Positions 14,544 through 19,966 of a stretch of DNA of 20,015 bases are shown here, piece after piece. The notes under the pieces were generated by a model. The model saw only the letters and a program-made list of their open reading frames with translations, was not told the origin of the DNA and searched no databases. The stretch covers positions 1 through 20,015 of the forward strand of contig PFTQ01000051.1 of assembly GCA_002789635.1 (NCBI GenBank). The letters are read 5' to 3'. The DNA is from Candidatus Aenigmarchaeota archaeon CG_4_9_14_3_um_filter_37_18. Lineage in GTDB: Archaea > Aenigmatarchaeota > Aenigmatarchaeia > CG10238-14. Numbering within the stretch: the first letter of the stretch is position 1; each line of letters begins with the position of its first letter. The position numbers and the translations under genes are program-made.

Positions 14544-14711
14544 TTAAATGTCTCTTGCTTTTAGTGTTCTTCTGCCGTTGTCTTCTGCTCTTCTAGCAGC
14601 TCTCTTTACAAGGTCTGCAACGTCTGCATCTAAGGCAACTAAGAACTCTTCACTTACGTTGTACTTTCCTTTAACTAGTTCTCTTACAGCACTCTTAACT
14701 ACTACTGCCAT
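14544..14711 (-). CDS. Archaeal histone-fold protein lacking helix 3
   Basis: A 55-residue DNA-binding protein of the histone fold. Helix 1 is about 4-14 (VVKSAVRELVK), loop 1 has NVS (18-20), and the long helix 2 runs 21-45. Loop 2 has the hallmark GRRTLKARDI (46-55), equivalent to GRKTVKAEDI of HMf-type histones. The protein stops there: the usual helix 3 (about 10 residues) is absent or reduced to a few residues. This matches the short DUF1931-like or helix-3-truncated group found in DPANN archaea and some bacteria. AAGGTGA is a good ribosome binding site; a TATA-like TTTAAATATAC lies farther up. The leader holds a small inverted repeat, AGGCT...AGCCT. It has its own promoter and strong terminator, so it is likely well expressed. 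Confidence 0.88.
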   Translation of the reverse strand: MAVVVKSAVRELVKGKYNVSEEFLVALDADVADLVKRAARRAEDNGRRTLKARDI

Positions 14712-14938
14712 ATTTTTTTCACCTTATTTTTATTTTAAAGGCTTAAAACAGCCTCTAACTGGTATAAATTAAGGTTTTAGGTATATTTAAAGATTTCGTT
14801 CCTTAAACGCTAGCGTCAATGAATTTAAGGCTTTCTATTTTGTATAAATTTTTTTTATATCAGATATTATTTTAGGCAATAGTCGAACTCAGCAAATCAT
14901 GGATTGATTATTCTTTTGTTTCTGTTCTAACAATTCAA
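14712..14938. promoter_or_regulatory. Histone promoter and leader; otherwise empty spacer
   Basis: The part near 14712-14800 holds the histone ribosome binding site, the leader inverted repeat AGGCTTAAAACAGCCT (14738-14753 on the plus strand) and TATA-like boxes on the minus strand. From about 14800 to 14938 I see no gene, only AT-rich sequence that ends at the tRNA-Met gene; a T-rich stretch after the tRNA probably ends its transcript. Confidence 0.45.
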
Positions 14939-15050
14939 TGTCGAGAGTGGGAATTGAACCCACGACCTCCGCGATTCACCTAATCATCAAATCATAGCTC
15001 ATTCAACAGAGTTTATGAGCGCGGCGTTCTAACCACTGAACTACCCCGAC
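14939..15050 (-). tRNA. Elongator tRNA-Met (CAU) with a 39-base intron
   Basis: Minus-strand cloverleaf: acceptor GTCGGGG/TCTCGAC with A73, D arm GTTC/GAAC, anticodon stem CCGCG/CGCGG, T arm GTGGG-TTCAATT-CCCAC. The anticodon loop begins CTCATA, so the anticodon is CAT (plus-strand 15015-15017). A 39-base insert (14975-15013) lies between positions 37 and 38, the canonical archaeal intron site; removal gives 73 bases. Inside the intron ATGAG can pair with the CTCAT of the anticodon loop. The GCCGCGCTCATA context is typical of elongator tRNA-Met rather than the initiator, which starts with A1 in archaea; tRNA-Ile2 (also CAU) is the alternative. The bulge-helix-bulge splice motif was not verified. 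Confidence 0.9.
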
Positions 15051-15085
15051 AACTACAATAGAATTGGTAAGTAATGTTTAAAAGA

Positions 15086-15673
15086 TTACTCAAATAACTC
15101 CAGCAACTCCTCGGCATTCTTTTCTGTATGCTCAAACACATGCTTCTCTGGCTCAAATCTTTGCAGCAGCTTGACTGTGCATCCAACCATCGCAGAAGCC
15201 GCGAACAAGTAGCCCCTCTGTACATCATATTCGAGCTTCACTCCTTCTATTGTCAGGGCAGCACTTCTTTTTCTGTCTAGTTCCTTGACATCTTTCTCCC
15301 TTCTCTTGAGTATATCTTCTGGCCTGTATTCCAACGCTACAATCACATCAGGCTTAAGCTCTTCTAATGCGAATAACGGCAAACCAGGATAAAACCCTTC
15401 TTTCTTTGTCAGGAATGCATGCGTATCAACAATGACATTCTTGTGTTTTTTGCATTCTTCCTTTATTTTTTTGAAGACTTCTTTGTGGATCCTAAAATGC
15501 TCTGAAGAATTTACCCTTAAATCGCCTTGATCCCTGTTCATGTCTTTCTTCTTGTAATATTCAGCAAAATAATCCCCTGCAACTATGTGCTTTATATCAG
15601 GCCTTTTCTCAAGAGCCTTCTTCATCAATGTAGTCTTGCCAGAACCCTTCAATCCAACCAAGACAGCTAACAT
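15086..15673 (-). CDS. adkA: Archaeal-type adenylate kinase
   Basis: Converts ATP + AMP to two ADP. The protein has 195 residues from ATG 15673. P-loop GLKGSGKTT is at 7-15; GDYFAEYYKKK (33-43), IVDTHAFL (81-88) and YPGLP (95-99) are the signature blocks of the archaeal AdkA family, which is unrelated in detail to bacterial Adk. EYRPEDILKRREKD (115-128) is the lid/arginine segment. An in-frame ATG at 15709 would add 12 residues, but GGAGTGAT lies just before ATG 15673, so the shorter start is chosen. It is divergent from thymidylate kinase across 48 bases and is followed 35 bases later by tRNA-Met on the same strand. Confidence 0.9.
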   Translation of the reverse strand: MLAVLVGLKGSGKTTLMKKALEKRPDIKHIVAGDYFAEYYKKKDMNRDQGDLRVNSSEHFRIHKEVFKKIKEECKKHKNVIVDTHAFLTKKEGFYPGLPLFALEELKPDVIVALEYRPEDILKRREKDVKELDRKRSAALTIEGVKLEYDVQRGYLFAASAMVGCTVKLLQRFEPEKHVFEHTEKNAEELLELFE

Positions 15674-15694
15674 TCCTATCACTCCATTTAACAA

Positions 15695-15706
15695 TTTATT
15701 AATAAA
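15695..15706. promoter_or_regulatory. Palindrome between adkA and tmk
   Basis: TTTATTAATAAA is a perfect 12-base palindrome in the 48-base spacer between two divergent nucleotide kinases. It lies about 20-25 bases before ATG 15722, so it probably is the thymidylate kinase TATA box, and could also serve as a regulator site. In AT-rich DNA short palindromes arise easily. Confidence 0.35.
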
Positions 15707-15721
15707 CAATTAATTAGTAAT

Positions 15722-16318
15722 ATGAAATTTATAGTTATTGAAGGCTTGGATGGATGCGGGGGCGAGACTCAGACTAAACTTCTGAAAGAATATTTGGCAA
15801 AAAATAATATCTCCCACAAGGCATTTCGTTCTCCGGACTATAGCACGGATATAGGAAAAGCAATCAAATCATATCTGGACGGAAAATTGAGCCTGGATCC
15901 AGAGAGCGCATTCACACTTTTTGCATCTGATACATTGCTAACATCAAAAAAGATTCAGAAAACAAAAACCAACATCGTGATCATGGACAGGTATATAACA
16001 TCAACTATTGCTTACCAATCTGCGAGGGGGCTTGATTTTAAGAAAGGAATTGCATTCGCTAAACTCATGGATTATGTTAAGCCCGATGCAATCATTTACA
16101 TTGACATCAAGCCTGAAACAAGCATGAAAAGAAAACAGAAAGAGAAAGGCAAACTAGACTACCATGAAAGCAACCTGAGTTATCTTGAAGAAGTAAGAAG
16201 ATTCTATGAACAAGAAGCAAAAAGAAGAATTCTTAGCAAATGGCATGCAATTGACGGAGAAAAAAGTATAGAGCAAGTTCATGAAGATGTCTTAAGCATT
16301 GTCAAAAAATTTCTCTAA
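15722..16318 (+). CDS. tmk: Thymidylate kinase with altered P-loop
   Basis: Phosphorylates dTMP to dTDP for DNA synthesis. The 198 residues follow the dTMP kinase layout: N-terminal P-loop region FIVIEGLDGCGGETQTKLL, FRSPDYST (37-44) for nucleotide binding, MDRYITSTIAYQ with the Asp-Arg-Tyr motif, the YIDIKPE strand and a Lys/Glu-rich lid. The P-loop is unusual: the expected G-K-S/T-T is read here as G-G-E-T, confirmed at the nucleotide level (GGG GGC GAG ACT), so the phosphate-binding Lys is missing. Lid lysines or arginines may replace it. A TATA-like palindrome about 20 bases upstream suggests a leaderless start. The 3' end overlaps the convergent Nudix gene by 27 bases. Confidence 0.9.
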   Translation: MKFIVIEGLDGCGGETQTKLLKEYLAKNNISHKAFRSPDYSTDIGKAIKSYLDGKLSLDPESAFTLFASDTLLTSKKIQKTKTNIVIMDRYITSTIAYQSARGLDFKKGIAFAKLMDYVKPDAIIYIDIKPETSMKRKQKEKGKLDYHESNLSYLEEVRRFYEQEAKRRILSKWHAIDGEKSIEQVHEDVLSIVKKFL

Positions 16319-16714
16319 GTCGGCTATTATTTTTTCATTTCCTTTTATCAGGTCTAATCCTTTTGCTTCTCTAATATTAAACCATCCGTATTCTTCTGAC
16401 TCATGATTTATTCTAACCTCTCCTTTGCATTCGCAAATATACGCAACAATAATAGCATGCCTTAGCTTGTCATCAGAATCAAATTGAAAGGAATAAGCAT
16501 TAAATAATTTCCAGGATTGAAGATTAAGGTTTGTCTCCTCTTTTAACCCGCGCTTCAATGCAGGAATTACATCCTCGCCAAAATCTATAGCCTCGCCGAC
16601 AAATCCCCATTTACCAGGCTCAAACCTATTTTTTCTGTTTCTTTTGACTAAGAGAAATTTATCGCCTTTTACTGCAATTGCAAGCACAGTAGGTGTTTGC
16701 TCTTTCACCTTCAT
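16292..16714 (-). CDS. Nudix-fold protein with degenerate catalytic box
   Basis: A 140-residue Nudix-fold protein (WGFVGEAIDFGE around 36-47), but the box departs from the consensus at three places. The first Gly is Glu41. The catalytic Arg-Glu is Arg55-Gly56 (codon GGG, one change from GAG). The final Gly is Asn62. Glu47, Glu59 and Glu60 remain, so metal could still bind. In MutT the lost Glu is the presumed general base, so hydrolysis is likely weak or absent. Substrate-binding or sensing is possible, as in NrtR-type or other non-catalytic Nudix proteins, but it lacks a DNA-binding domain. ATG 16714 is chosen; an in-frame ATG at 16732 would add 6 residues. It converges on thymidylate kinase with a 27-base overlap. 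Confidence 0.85.
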   Translation of the reverse strand: MKVKEQTPTVLAIAVKGDKFLLVKRNRKNRFEPGKWGFVGEAIDFGEDVIPALKRGLKEETNLNLQSWKLFNAYSFQFDSDDKLRHAIIVAYICECKGEVRINHESEEYGWFNIREAKGLDLIKGNEKIIADLEKFFDNA

Positions 16715-16736
16715 AAAACCACATATATGCAAAATA

Positions 16737-16770
16737 AGCTAAAAAAGAGAAAAAGAAAAAAAACAAAACA
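16737..16770 (-). terminator. T-rich terminator of the basic peptide gene
   Basis: Immediately after the stop of the basic peptide gene the minus strand reads a T tract of more than 20 T with a few C and G breaks. This is a strong archaeal terminator and marks the peptide as a separate transcript, rather than a leader of the Nudix gene that follows. Confidence 0.75.
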
Positions 16771-16773
16771 TTT

Positions 16774-16878
16774 TTATCTTCTAGCTGCTCTTTTTGTAGT
16801 TTTTCGAGCAGTAGTTTTTCTTTTTGCCCCAGCTCTTCTTGTGGAAGATCTAGCAGCACTTTTTCTTCTTGCGACCAT
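16774..16878 (-). CDS. 34-residue Arg/Lys/Ala/Thr basic peptide (histone H1-tail-like)
   Basis: A very small gene: ATG 16878 to TAA 16774-16776. The peptide is almost only Arg, Lys, Ala, Ser and Thr (begins MVARRKSAARSSTRRAGAKR), with 10 Arg and 5 Lys among 34 residues and no acidic or aromatic residue. Such composition is like the tails of histone H1, trypanosome-type H1 or bacterial HctB proteins, and like protamines; it should bind DNA or RNA by charge and be unfolded alone. The ribosome binding site AAGGT lies 9 bases upstream and a strong T-tract terminator follows, so it looks like a real, expressed gene. Base bias alone (AGA and GCT codons) could mimic part of this. A shortened ribosomal-protein-like peptide is an alternative. 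Confidence 0.7.
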   Translation of the reverse strand: MVARRKSAARSSTRRAGAKRKTTARKTTKRAARR

Positions 16879-17085
16879 TTTTATCTTACCTTAATTTTTA
16901 TATTTAATATTAAATTGTTTTATTTAGTTAATAAATCTTTTGTATGAAAAGTAGAATTAAGCCACATTTTAGTCATTTTTAATTGAAAATCGATGCTAAA
17001 TTTTTATTTTATTGTGTTTTAGAAATTTTATGGGAATGGTGAGCTGTTATATCAAAATTTCATTTAACAGTGAATATTTAGGGAT
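16879..17085. other. AT-rich spacer
   Basis: About 207 bases, extremely AT-rich, with no convincing gene. The right part (near 16900) holds the promoter of the basic peptide on the minus strand, with TATA-like TTTAATATTAAAT. The plus-strand frame from 17012 is only the mirror of the next gene. Confidence 0.4.
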
Positions 17086-17412
17086 TCAGATTAAATTCAT
17101 ATACTCTTTTACAATCGTCAGTATATCTTTTACTTCTAGCTGTGCTCTGTCAAGATGGTTCTGCTGCTTAAAGGGCTCTGAATTTATTATCAATATTATC
17201 CCGTTGTTTGTTTTTTCCAATCTCATTTTTATTTTCGGTTTTCCGTTATTGCTTTCCCTTATGTAAGTTTCCCTTGGGAAGTATTTTGTCGAGCCGTCAA
17301 AACCCCACATTACGCCATTTTCTAGGGTATGAAAAAGATTAAAACCCATCCCTTCCAGGTCAGTCTTTATTTCTGCTGTCATTAGTTCTGTTTGATTTAT
17401 TTCTGAAGTCAT
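17086..17412 (-). CDS. Conserved-looking protein of unknown function (108 residues)
   Basis: The product is not recognised. It is soluble, with a helical N-terminus (1-22), a central alternating strand region rich in Gly, Tyr, Phe and Trp (FNLFHTLENGVMWGFDGSTK, 24-43), a Lys-rich strand pair (about 58-80) and a C-terminal helix. The pattern suggests a small alpha/beta fold. A TATA-like TTTATTATATATT lies about 20-30 bases before ATG 17412, so the message is short-leadered or leaderless. An internal ATG at residue 11 is possible. Confidence 0.7.
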   Translation of the reverse strand: MTSEINQTELMTAEIKTDLEGMGFNLFHTLENGVMWGFDGSTKYFPRETYIRESNNGKPKIKMRLEKTNNGIILIINSEPFKQQNHLDRAQLEVKDILTIVKEYMNLI

Positions 17413-17460
17413 GGCAAATAATATGGTGAATATATAATAAATCCTTTTGCTGGAGAATTT

Positions 17461-17577
17461 CTAATCATATAATTTTTTTTGGATTTTTGTTTTTAGTGTT
17501 TCATTAGCTTTAATTACCTCAGTTGCATATTCTAGCTGGCCTCTAATGTAAATGAAGATGAGACCATAGCTACTCAT
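17461..17577 (-). CDS. Possible 38-residue peptide
   Basis: ATG 17577 to TAG 17461-17463 gives a peptide with a hydrophobic start (MSSYGLIFIYIRGQLEYATE) and a Lys-rich helical end. The same frame stays open upstream to a TTG at 17634, which would make 57 residues but would start 9 bases from the divergent gene at 17643. No ribosome binding site is evident. It may be a small membrane-associated peptide or the last part of a lost gene. Confidence 0.35.
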   Translation of the reverse strand: MSSYGLIFIYIRGQLEYATEVIKANETLKTKIQKKLYD

Positions 17578-17642
17578 AAATACATTTTTAGGAGTTTTTG
17601 GAAGCAGAAAGGTATTTAACCCTATATTTGGCAAGTAAATTT

Positions 17643-17933
17643 ATGCAACGGCATTCGCATCCACAGTGGTTTATTAAAAATGGAACTCGATAGCAATCTC
17701 GCTTCCCTAAGTATGCGGCTGAAGGAAGAGTAGCAGTAGGGGAGGCTTGGGAACTGTATGGTCCTCAAATGGTTGATACTTATCGTGTCTTTGCTTTGGA
17801 TGAAGATGGGTTTATCAAAACACCTTCTGAGGATCTCGATGGGGTAGCTGTACGCGAAAAATATTATGTTAGACAATGTGATTTAGAAACAATAAGCCCA
17901 GATAATTTCCTTTATGTTTTACCCAGAAGATAA
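17643..17933 (+). pseudogene. Unknown small gene interrupted by one amber codon
   Basis: One frame runs from ATG 17643 to TAA 17931-17933, 96 codons, broken only by TAG at 17691-17693 (codon 17). Sixteen codons precede it (MQRHSHPQWFIKNGTR) and 79 follow (start QSRFPKYAAEGRVAVGEAWE, end DNFLYVLPRR). The downstream part has clear protein character: aromatic and acidic residues, little Lys/Asn bias. A TATA-like GGTATTTAAC at 17611-17620 puts the transcription start at the ATG. Either a recent nonsense mutation has killed the gene, or the codon is read through, or the protein restarts at ATG 17769 (55 residues). TAG is used as an ordinary stop elsewhere in the window (for example 1377 and 13743), so general recoding is unlikely. 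Family unknown. Confidence 0.6.
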
Positions 17934-17987
17934 TTTGAAATTGTGAGATACCTTGCGGGTATTATAATTTTTATATTTCCATTCTGT

Positions 17988-18473
17988 CTATGAATTTTCA
18001 ATTTCTAAATAACTCATTTCATTCCCTTTCTCATAAGCAACCTTATAGGAAATAACTTTGTCATCATCGTTGAATACATGAGGCAAAACTTCATGCAGCT
18101 CTGCTAATAAATTGTCAAGTTTGAATATTTCTTGGGGATGCAGCCAGGCTAATTCTCCATCCTCTGGGTTTTGCATCAATTCACCTTCATCATAATCTGC
18201 TGTCAGGAAATAGAAATAAAGTTCCTCGTCTAAATCTTTCAGATAACCAACACCATTCGCCTTTATCTTCAGGTTCTTTATTTTAAGGCCTGTCTCTTCC
18301 ATTATTTCCCTTCTAGCGGCTTCAAATAAACCTTCAAAGAATTCTATATGCCCGCCAGGAGCCATCCATACGCCAGGCATAAGTCTCTTATTTGGGTTTC
18401 TATGCAGCATCAGGTATTTTCCGTCCTTCTTTACAAAGCATTCCAATGCGACTGAAATATTCCTCTTTTTCAT
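17988..18473 (-). CDS. Nudix hydrolase, MutT-like
   Basis: A 161-residue single-domain Nudix hydrolase. The box is complete: Gly41, Glu47, Arg55-Glu56, Glu59-Glu60, Gly62. The upstream LMLHRNPNKRLMPGVWMAPG (21-40) is typical of MutT/NTP-pyrophosphatase relatives that act on oxidised or plain (d)NTPs; substrate not determinable. The binding site GGAGAT lies 4 bases before ATG 18473. It follows the glutaminase gene on the same strand with an 80-base gap that is richer in GC than the surroundings, so it may have its own promoter or be processed from a longer message. Confidence 0.92.
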   Translation of the reverse strand: MKKRNISVALECFVKKDGKYLMLHRNPNKRLMPGVWMAPGGHIEFFEGLFEAARREIMEETGLKIKNLKIKANGVGYLKDLDEELYFYFLTADYDEGELMQNPEDGELAWLHPQEIFKLDNLLAELHEVLPHVFNDDDKVISYKVAYEKGNEMSYLEIENS

Positions 18474-18553
18474 GAAATCTCCTGTTTTTGGGGGCTGAAT
18501 ATCTTATGTACCGAGCGGAATTTACAGCAAGGGTCTGATACAGCGGGGATCAC

Positions 18554-19117
18554 TTAATTATTAGATCTTATTTTTAAAAAGTTATCCAAAACCATTTTTC
18601 CATTGCTCCCAGATACTTCAGGATGAAATTGTACACCATAGATTTTTCGTTTTTTGTGTTTCATAGCTTCATTATCACAAGTTTTCGATTTTGCTAGCAA
18701 TTGGAATTCTTCAGGTAAAGTTATAAATTCTGAGTGTTCTTCCTGAAAGAGAGAATTATTCTTGATTCCTAAAAATAAATCATCTTGTTTTACAATTTCT
18801 ATTTTTTCTTTCTTATTAACCATTTTTCCAACATGAACCTCAGAGCCGTATAATAGTCCTATTATTTGGTGTCCAAGGCAAATCCCTAATATTGGGATGC
18901 TTACAGTTTTAATAAATCTAAAAAGACTCATATATTTTTTCAAGTCAACCTGAGTTAGAAGTGTTGGAGCCCCAGAAATAATAATTCCAGAAAAAGATTT
19001 AAACTTACAGTCTTCTATTTCATCAAATTTAATTACTTTGTATGGCTTTTTTAATTCAGATACATTTTTTTTAATTTCTTCAAGCCATGAAGTTCCACAA
19101 TCAATAATGCAAATCAT
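18554..19117 (-). CDS. guaAA: Class I glutamine amidotransferase, GMP synthase subunit A-like
   Basis: Releases ammonia from glutamine. The triad is visible: Cys80 in GICLGHQ, His165 and Glu167 in VQFHPEV. The length (187 residues), the CDNEAMKHKKRKIYGVQFHP block (147-166) and EEFQLLAKS fit the archaeal two-subunit GMP synthase, whose glutaminase subunit feeds ammonia to a separate ATP-pyrophosphatase subunit to make GMP from XMP. SGAPTLL replaces the usual SGGPS oxyanion loop, and DCGTSW replaces the DNGGQY start, so it is a divergent member or a paralogue. The synthetase subunit is not in the window. It begins 37 bases after the tRNA-Lys gene on the same strand. Confidence 0.75.
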   Translation of the reverse strand: MICIIDCGTSWLEEIKKNVSELKKPYKVIKFDEIEDCKFKSFSGIIISGAPTLLTQVDLKKYMSLFRFIKTVSIPILGICLGHQIIGLLYGSEVHVGKMVNKKEKIEIVKQDDLFLGIKNNSLFQEEHSEFITLPEEFQLLAKSKTCDNEAMKHKKRKIYGVQFHPEVSGSNGKMVLDNFLKIRSNN

Positions 19118-19153
19118 AGAGTGATCCCCCGCTAAACTACAGCCTCGCTCTAA

Positions 19154-19227
19154 TGGGCCCAGAGGGATTCGAACCCTCGACCTTGTGATTAAGAGTCACC
19201 TGCTCTACCATGCTGAGCTATGGGCCC
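19154..19227 (-). tRNA. tRNA-Lys (CUU)
   Basis: Minus-strand cloverleaf: acceptor GGGCCCA/TGGGCCC with A73, D arm GCTC/GAGC, anticodon loop CTCTTAA (anticodon CTT), T arm GAGGG-TTCGAAT-CCCTC. The anticodon stem GGTGA/TCACA has one G-A mismatch at 27:43. No intron, no encoded CCA. The first ten bases overlap the end of the upstream protein gene. Confidence 0.95.
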
Positions 19228-19853
19228 GCTGGATCCTCAGTATTATTATTGTTAACAGTTATTAATTTATTACTTTTGGCATGAAGAAGCGCGAAAATAG
19301 CCAGCCACAAGGCAAACATGGCCCCAGCATAAATCACCAATGAATCAGTGAAAACTGAATCCAAGATTATGGGAAGCAGGACTAGAAGAGTCTCCCTGAG
19401 GCCAATTATTCTATCCCCCGCCTGATCCAATTCCAGAAGAAAGCTGGTATCTACATTGGTGAGATGTTCTATTGTCTTTGGAAAAAAGTAGATCAAAAAC
19501 AATATTAATGAAGTCGTCAAAAAAATATTACCAACAGTCTTGAACAGAGTGATGTAGGTATCCTCGACAATAAAAAGTATGATCAAGAATAAAACAATCA
19601 GCCCAACACTTGCAATTGTGACTTTAAGGTTGGGTTTCAGCAGAATAGAATATCTTGCTAAACCAGGGTTTTCGCTTATGATGCTTTCAATGCCTCCTGT
19701 CTGGGACTTTATGGTCTCAACGAACAATCGCCTGTCGTCCAATTCTTTTTGGCAGGTCTTCTTCAGCTCCTCCATGTTTATGCGAGGATTAATTTCCACA
19801 ATGATATCTGGCCTTTCTGAAATCACTTTTAAATCATCGCAAGCCTGTCTCAT
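19218..19853 (-). CDS. Membrane protein of unknown function
   Basis: A 211-residue protein from ATG 19853. Residues 1-75 are soluble, charged and helical with three Cys-containing or Gly-rich turns; then come hydrophobic helices at about 79-97, 103-126 and a long C-terminal pair at about 155-192, and a short Asn-rich tail. A charged amphipathic segment (128-150) separates the two halves. No family recognised. The TAG stop (19218-19220) lies inside the tRNA-Lys gene, so tRNA processing would remove the end of the coding frame from a joint transcript. The reading frame stays open 42 codons above the ATG without a normal start codon; a TATA-like ATTTAAATC near 19928-19936 places the transcription start below that stretch, which favours ATG 19853. 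Confidence 0.7.
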   Translation of the reverse strand: MRQACDDLKVISERPDIIVEINPRINMEELKKTCQKELDDRRLFVETIKSQTGGIESIISENPGLARYSILLKPNLKVTIASVGLIVLFLIILFIVEDTYITLFKTVGNIFLTTSLILFLIYFFPKTIEHLTNVDTSFLLELDQAGDRIIGLRETLLVLLPIILDSVFTDSLVIYAGAMFALWLAIFALLHAKSNKLITVNNNNTEDPAGP

Positions 19854-19945
19854 ATTTTGAACGCTGCTTTCCTTCGCTTCTGGACTTGCATGATCATATA
19901 TTGAGCCAATAATATCGTCAATGGAAAGATTTAAATGATTAATTC

Positions 19946-19966
19946 CTACTGGTCTTTGACCAGTGG
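19946..19966. repeat. Hairpin-forming inverted repeat
   Basis: ACTGGTC-TTT-GACCAGT (19948-19964) is a perfect 7-bp stem with a 3-base loop, extended to 9 bp with one wobble pair. It lies upstream of the membrane protein promoter. It is not followed by a T tract on either strand, so it is not an obvious terminator; it may be a regulator site or an RNA element of a neighbouring gene outside the window. Confidence 0.45.

Noticed and set aside
14399..14596. Plus-strand frame of 65 codons ending in a Leu/Phe/Cys-rich stretch
   Set aside because: Its end is the antisense of the histone gene and its middle is the antisense of the small membrane protein's 5' region and the terminator; no ribosome binding site supports it.
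15086..15228. Minus-strand frame of 71 codons (15013-15228) across tRNA-Met
   Set aside because: It runs through the tRNA gene and through adkA in another frame, so it is a shadow.
17622..17876. Minus-strand frame of 84 codons
   Set aside because: It mirrors the plus-strand gene at 17643-17933, which has the better promoter and more protein-like composition.
17643..17933. Pyrrolysine insertion at the amber codon
   Set aside because: Several intact genes in the window end in TAG (helicase, HD protein, aldehyde:ferredoxin oxidoreductase, membrane protein) and no pylT-like tRNA is seen; a nonsense mutation is simpler.
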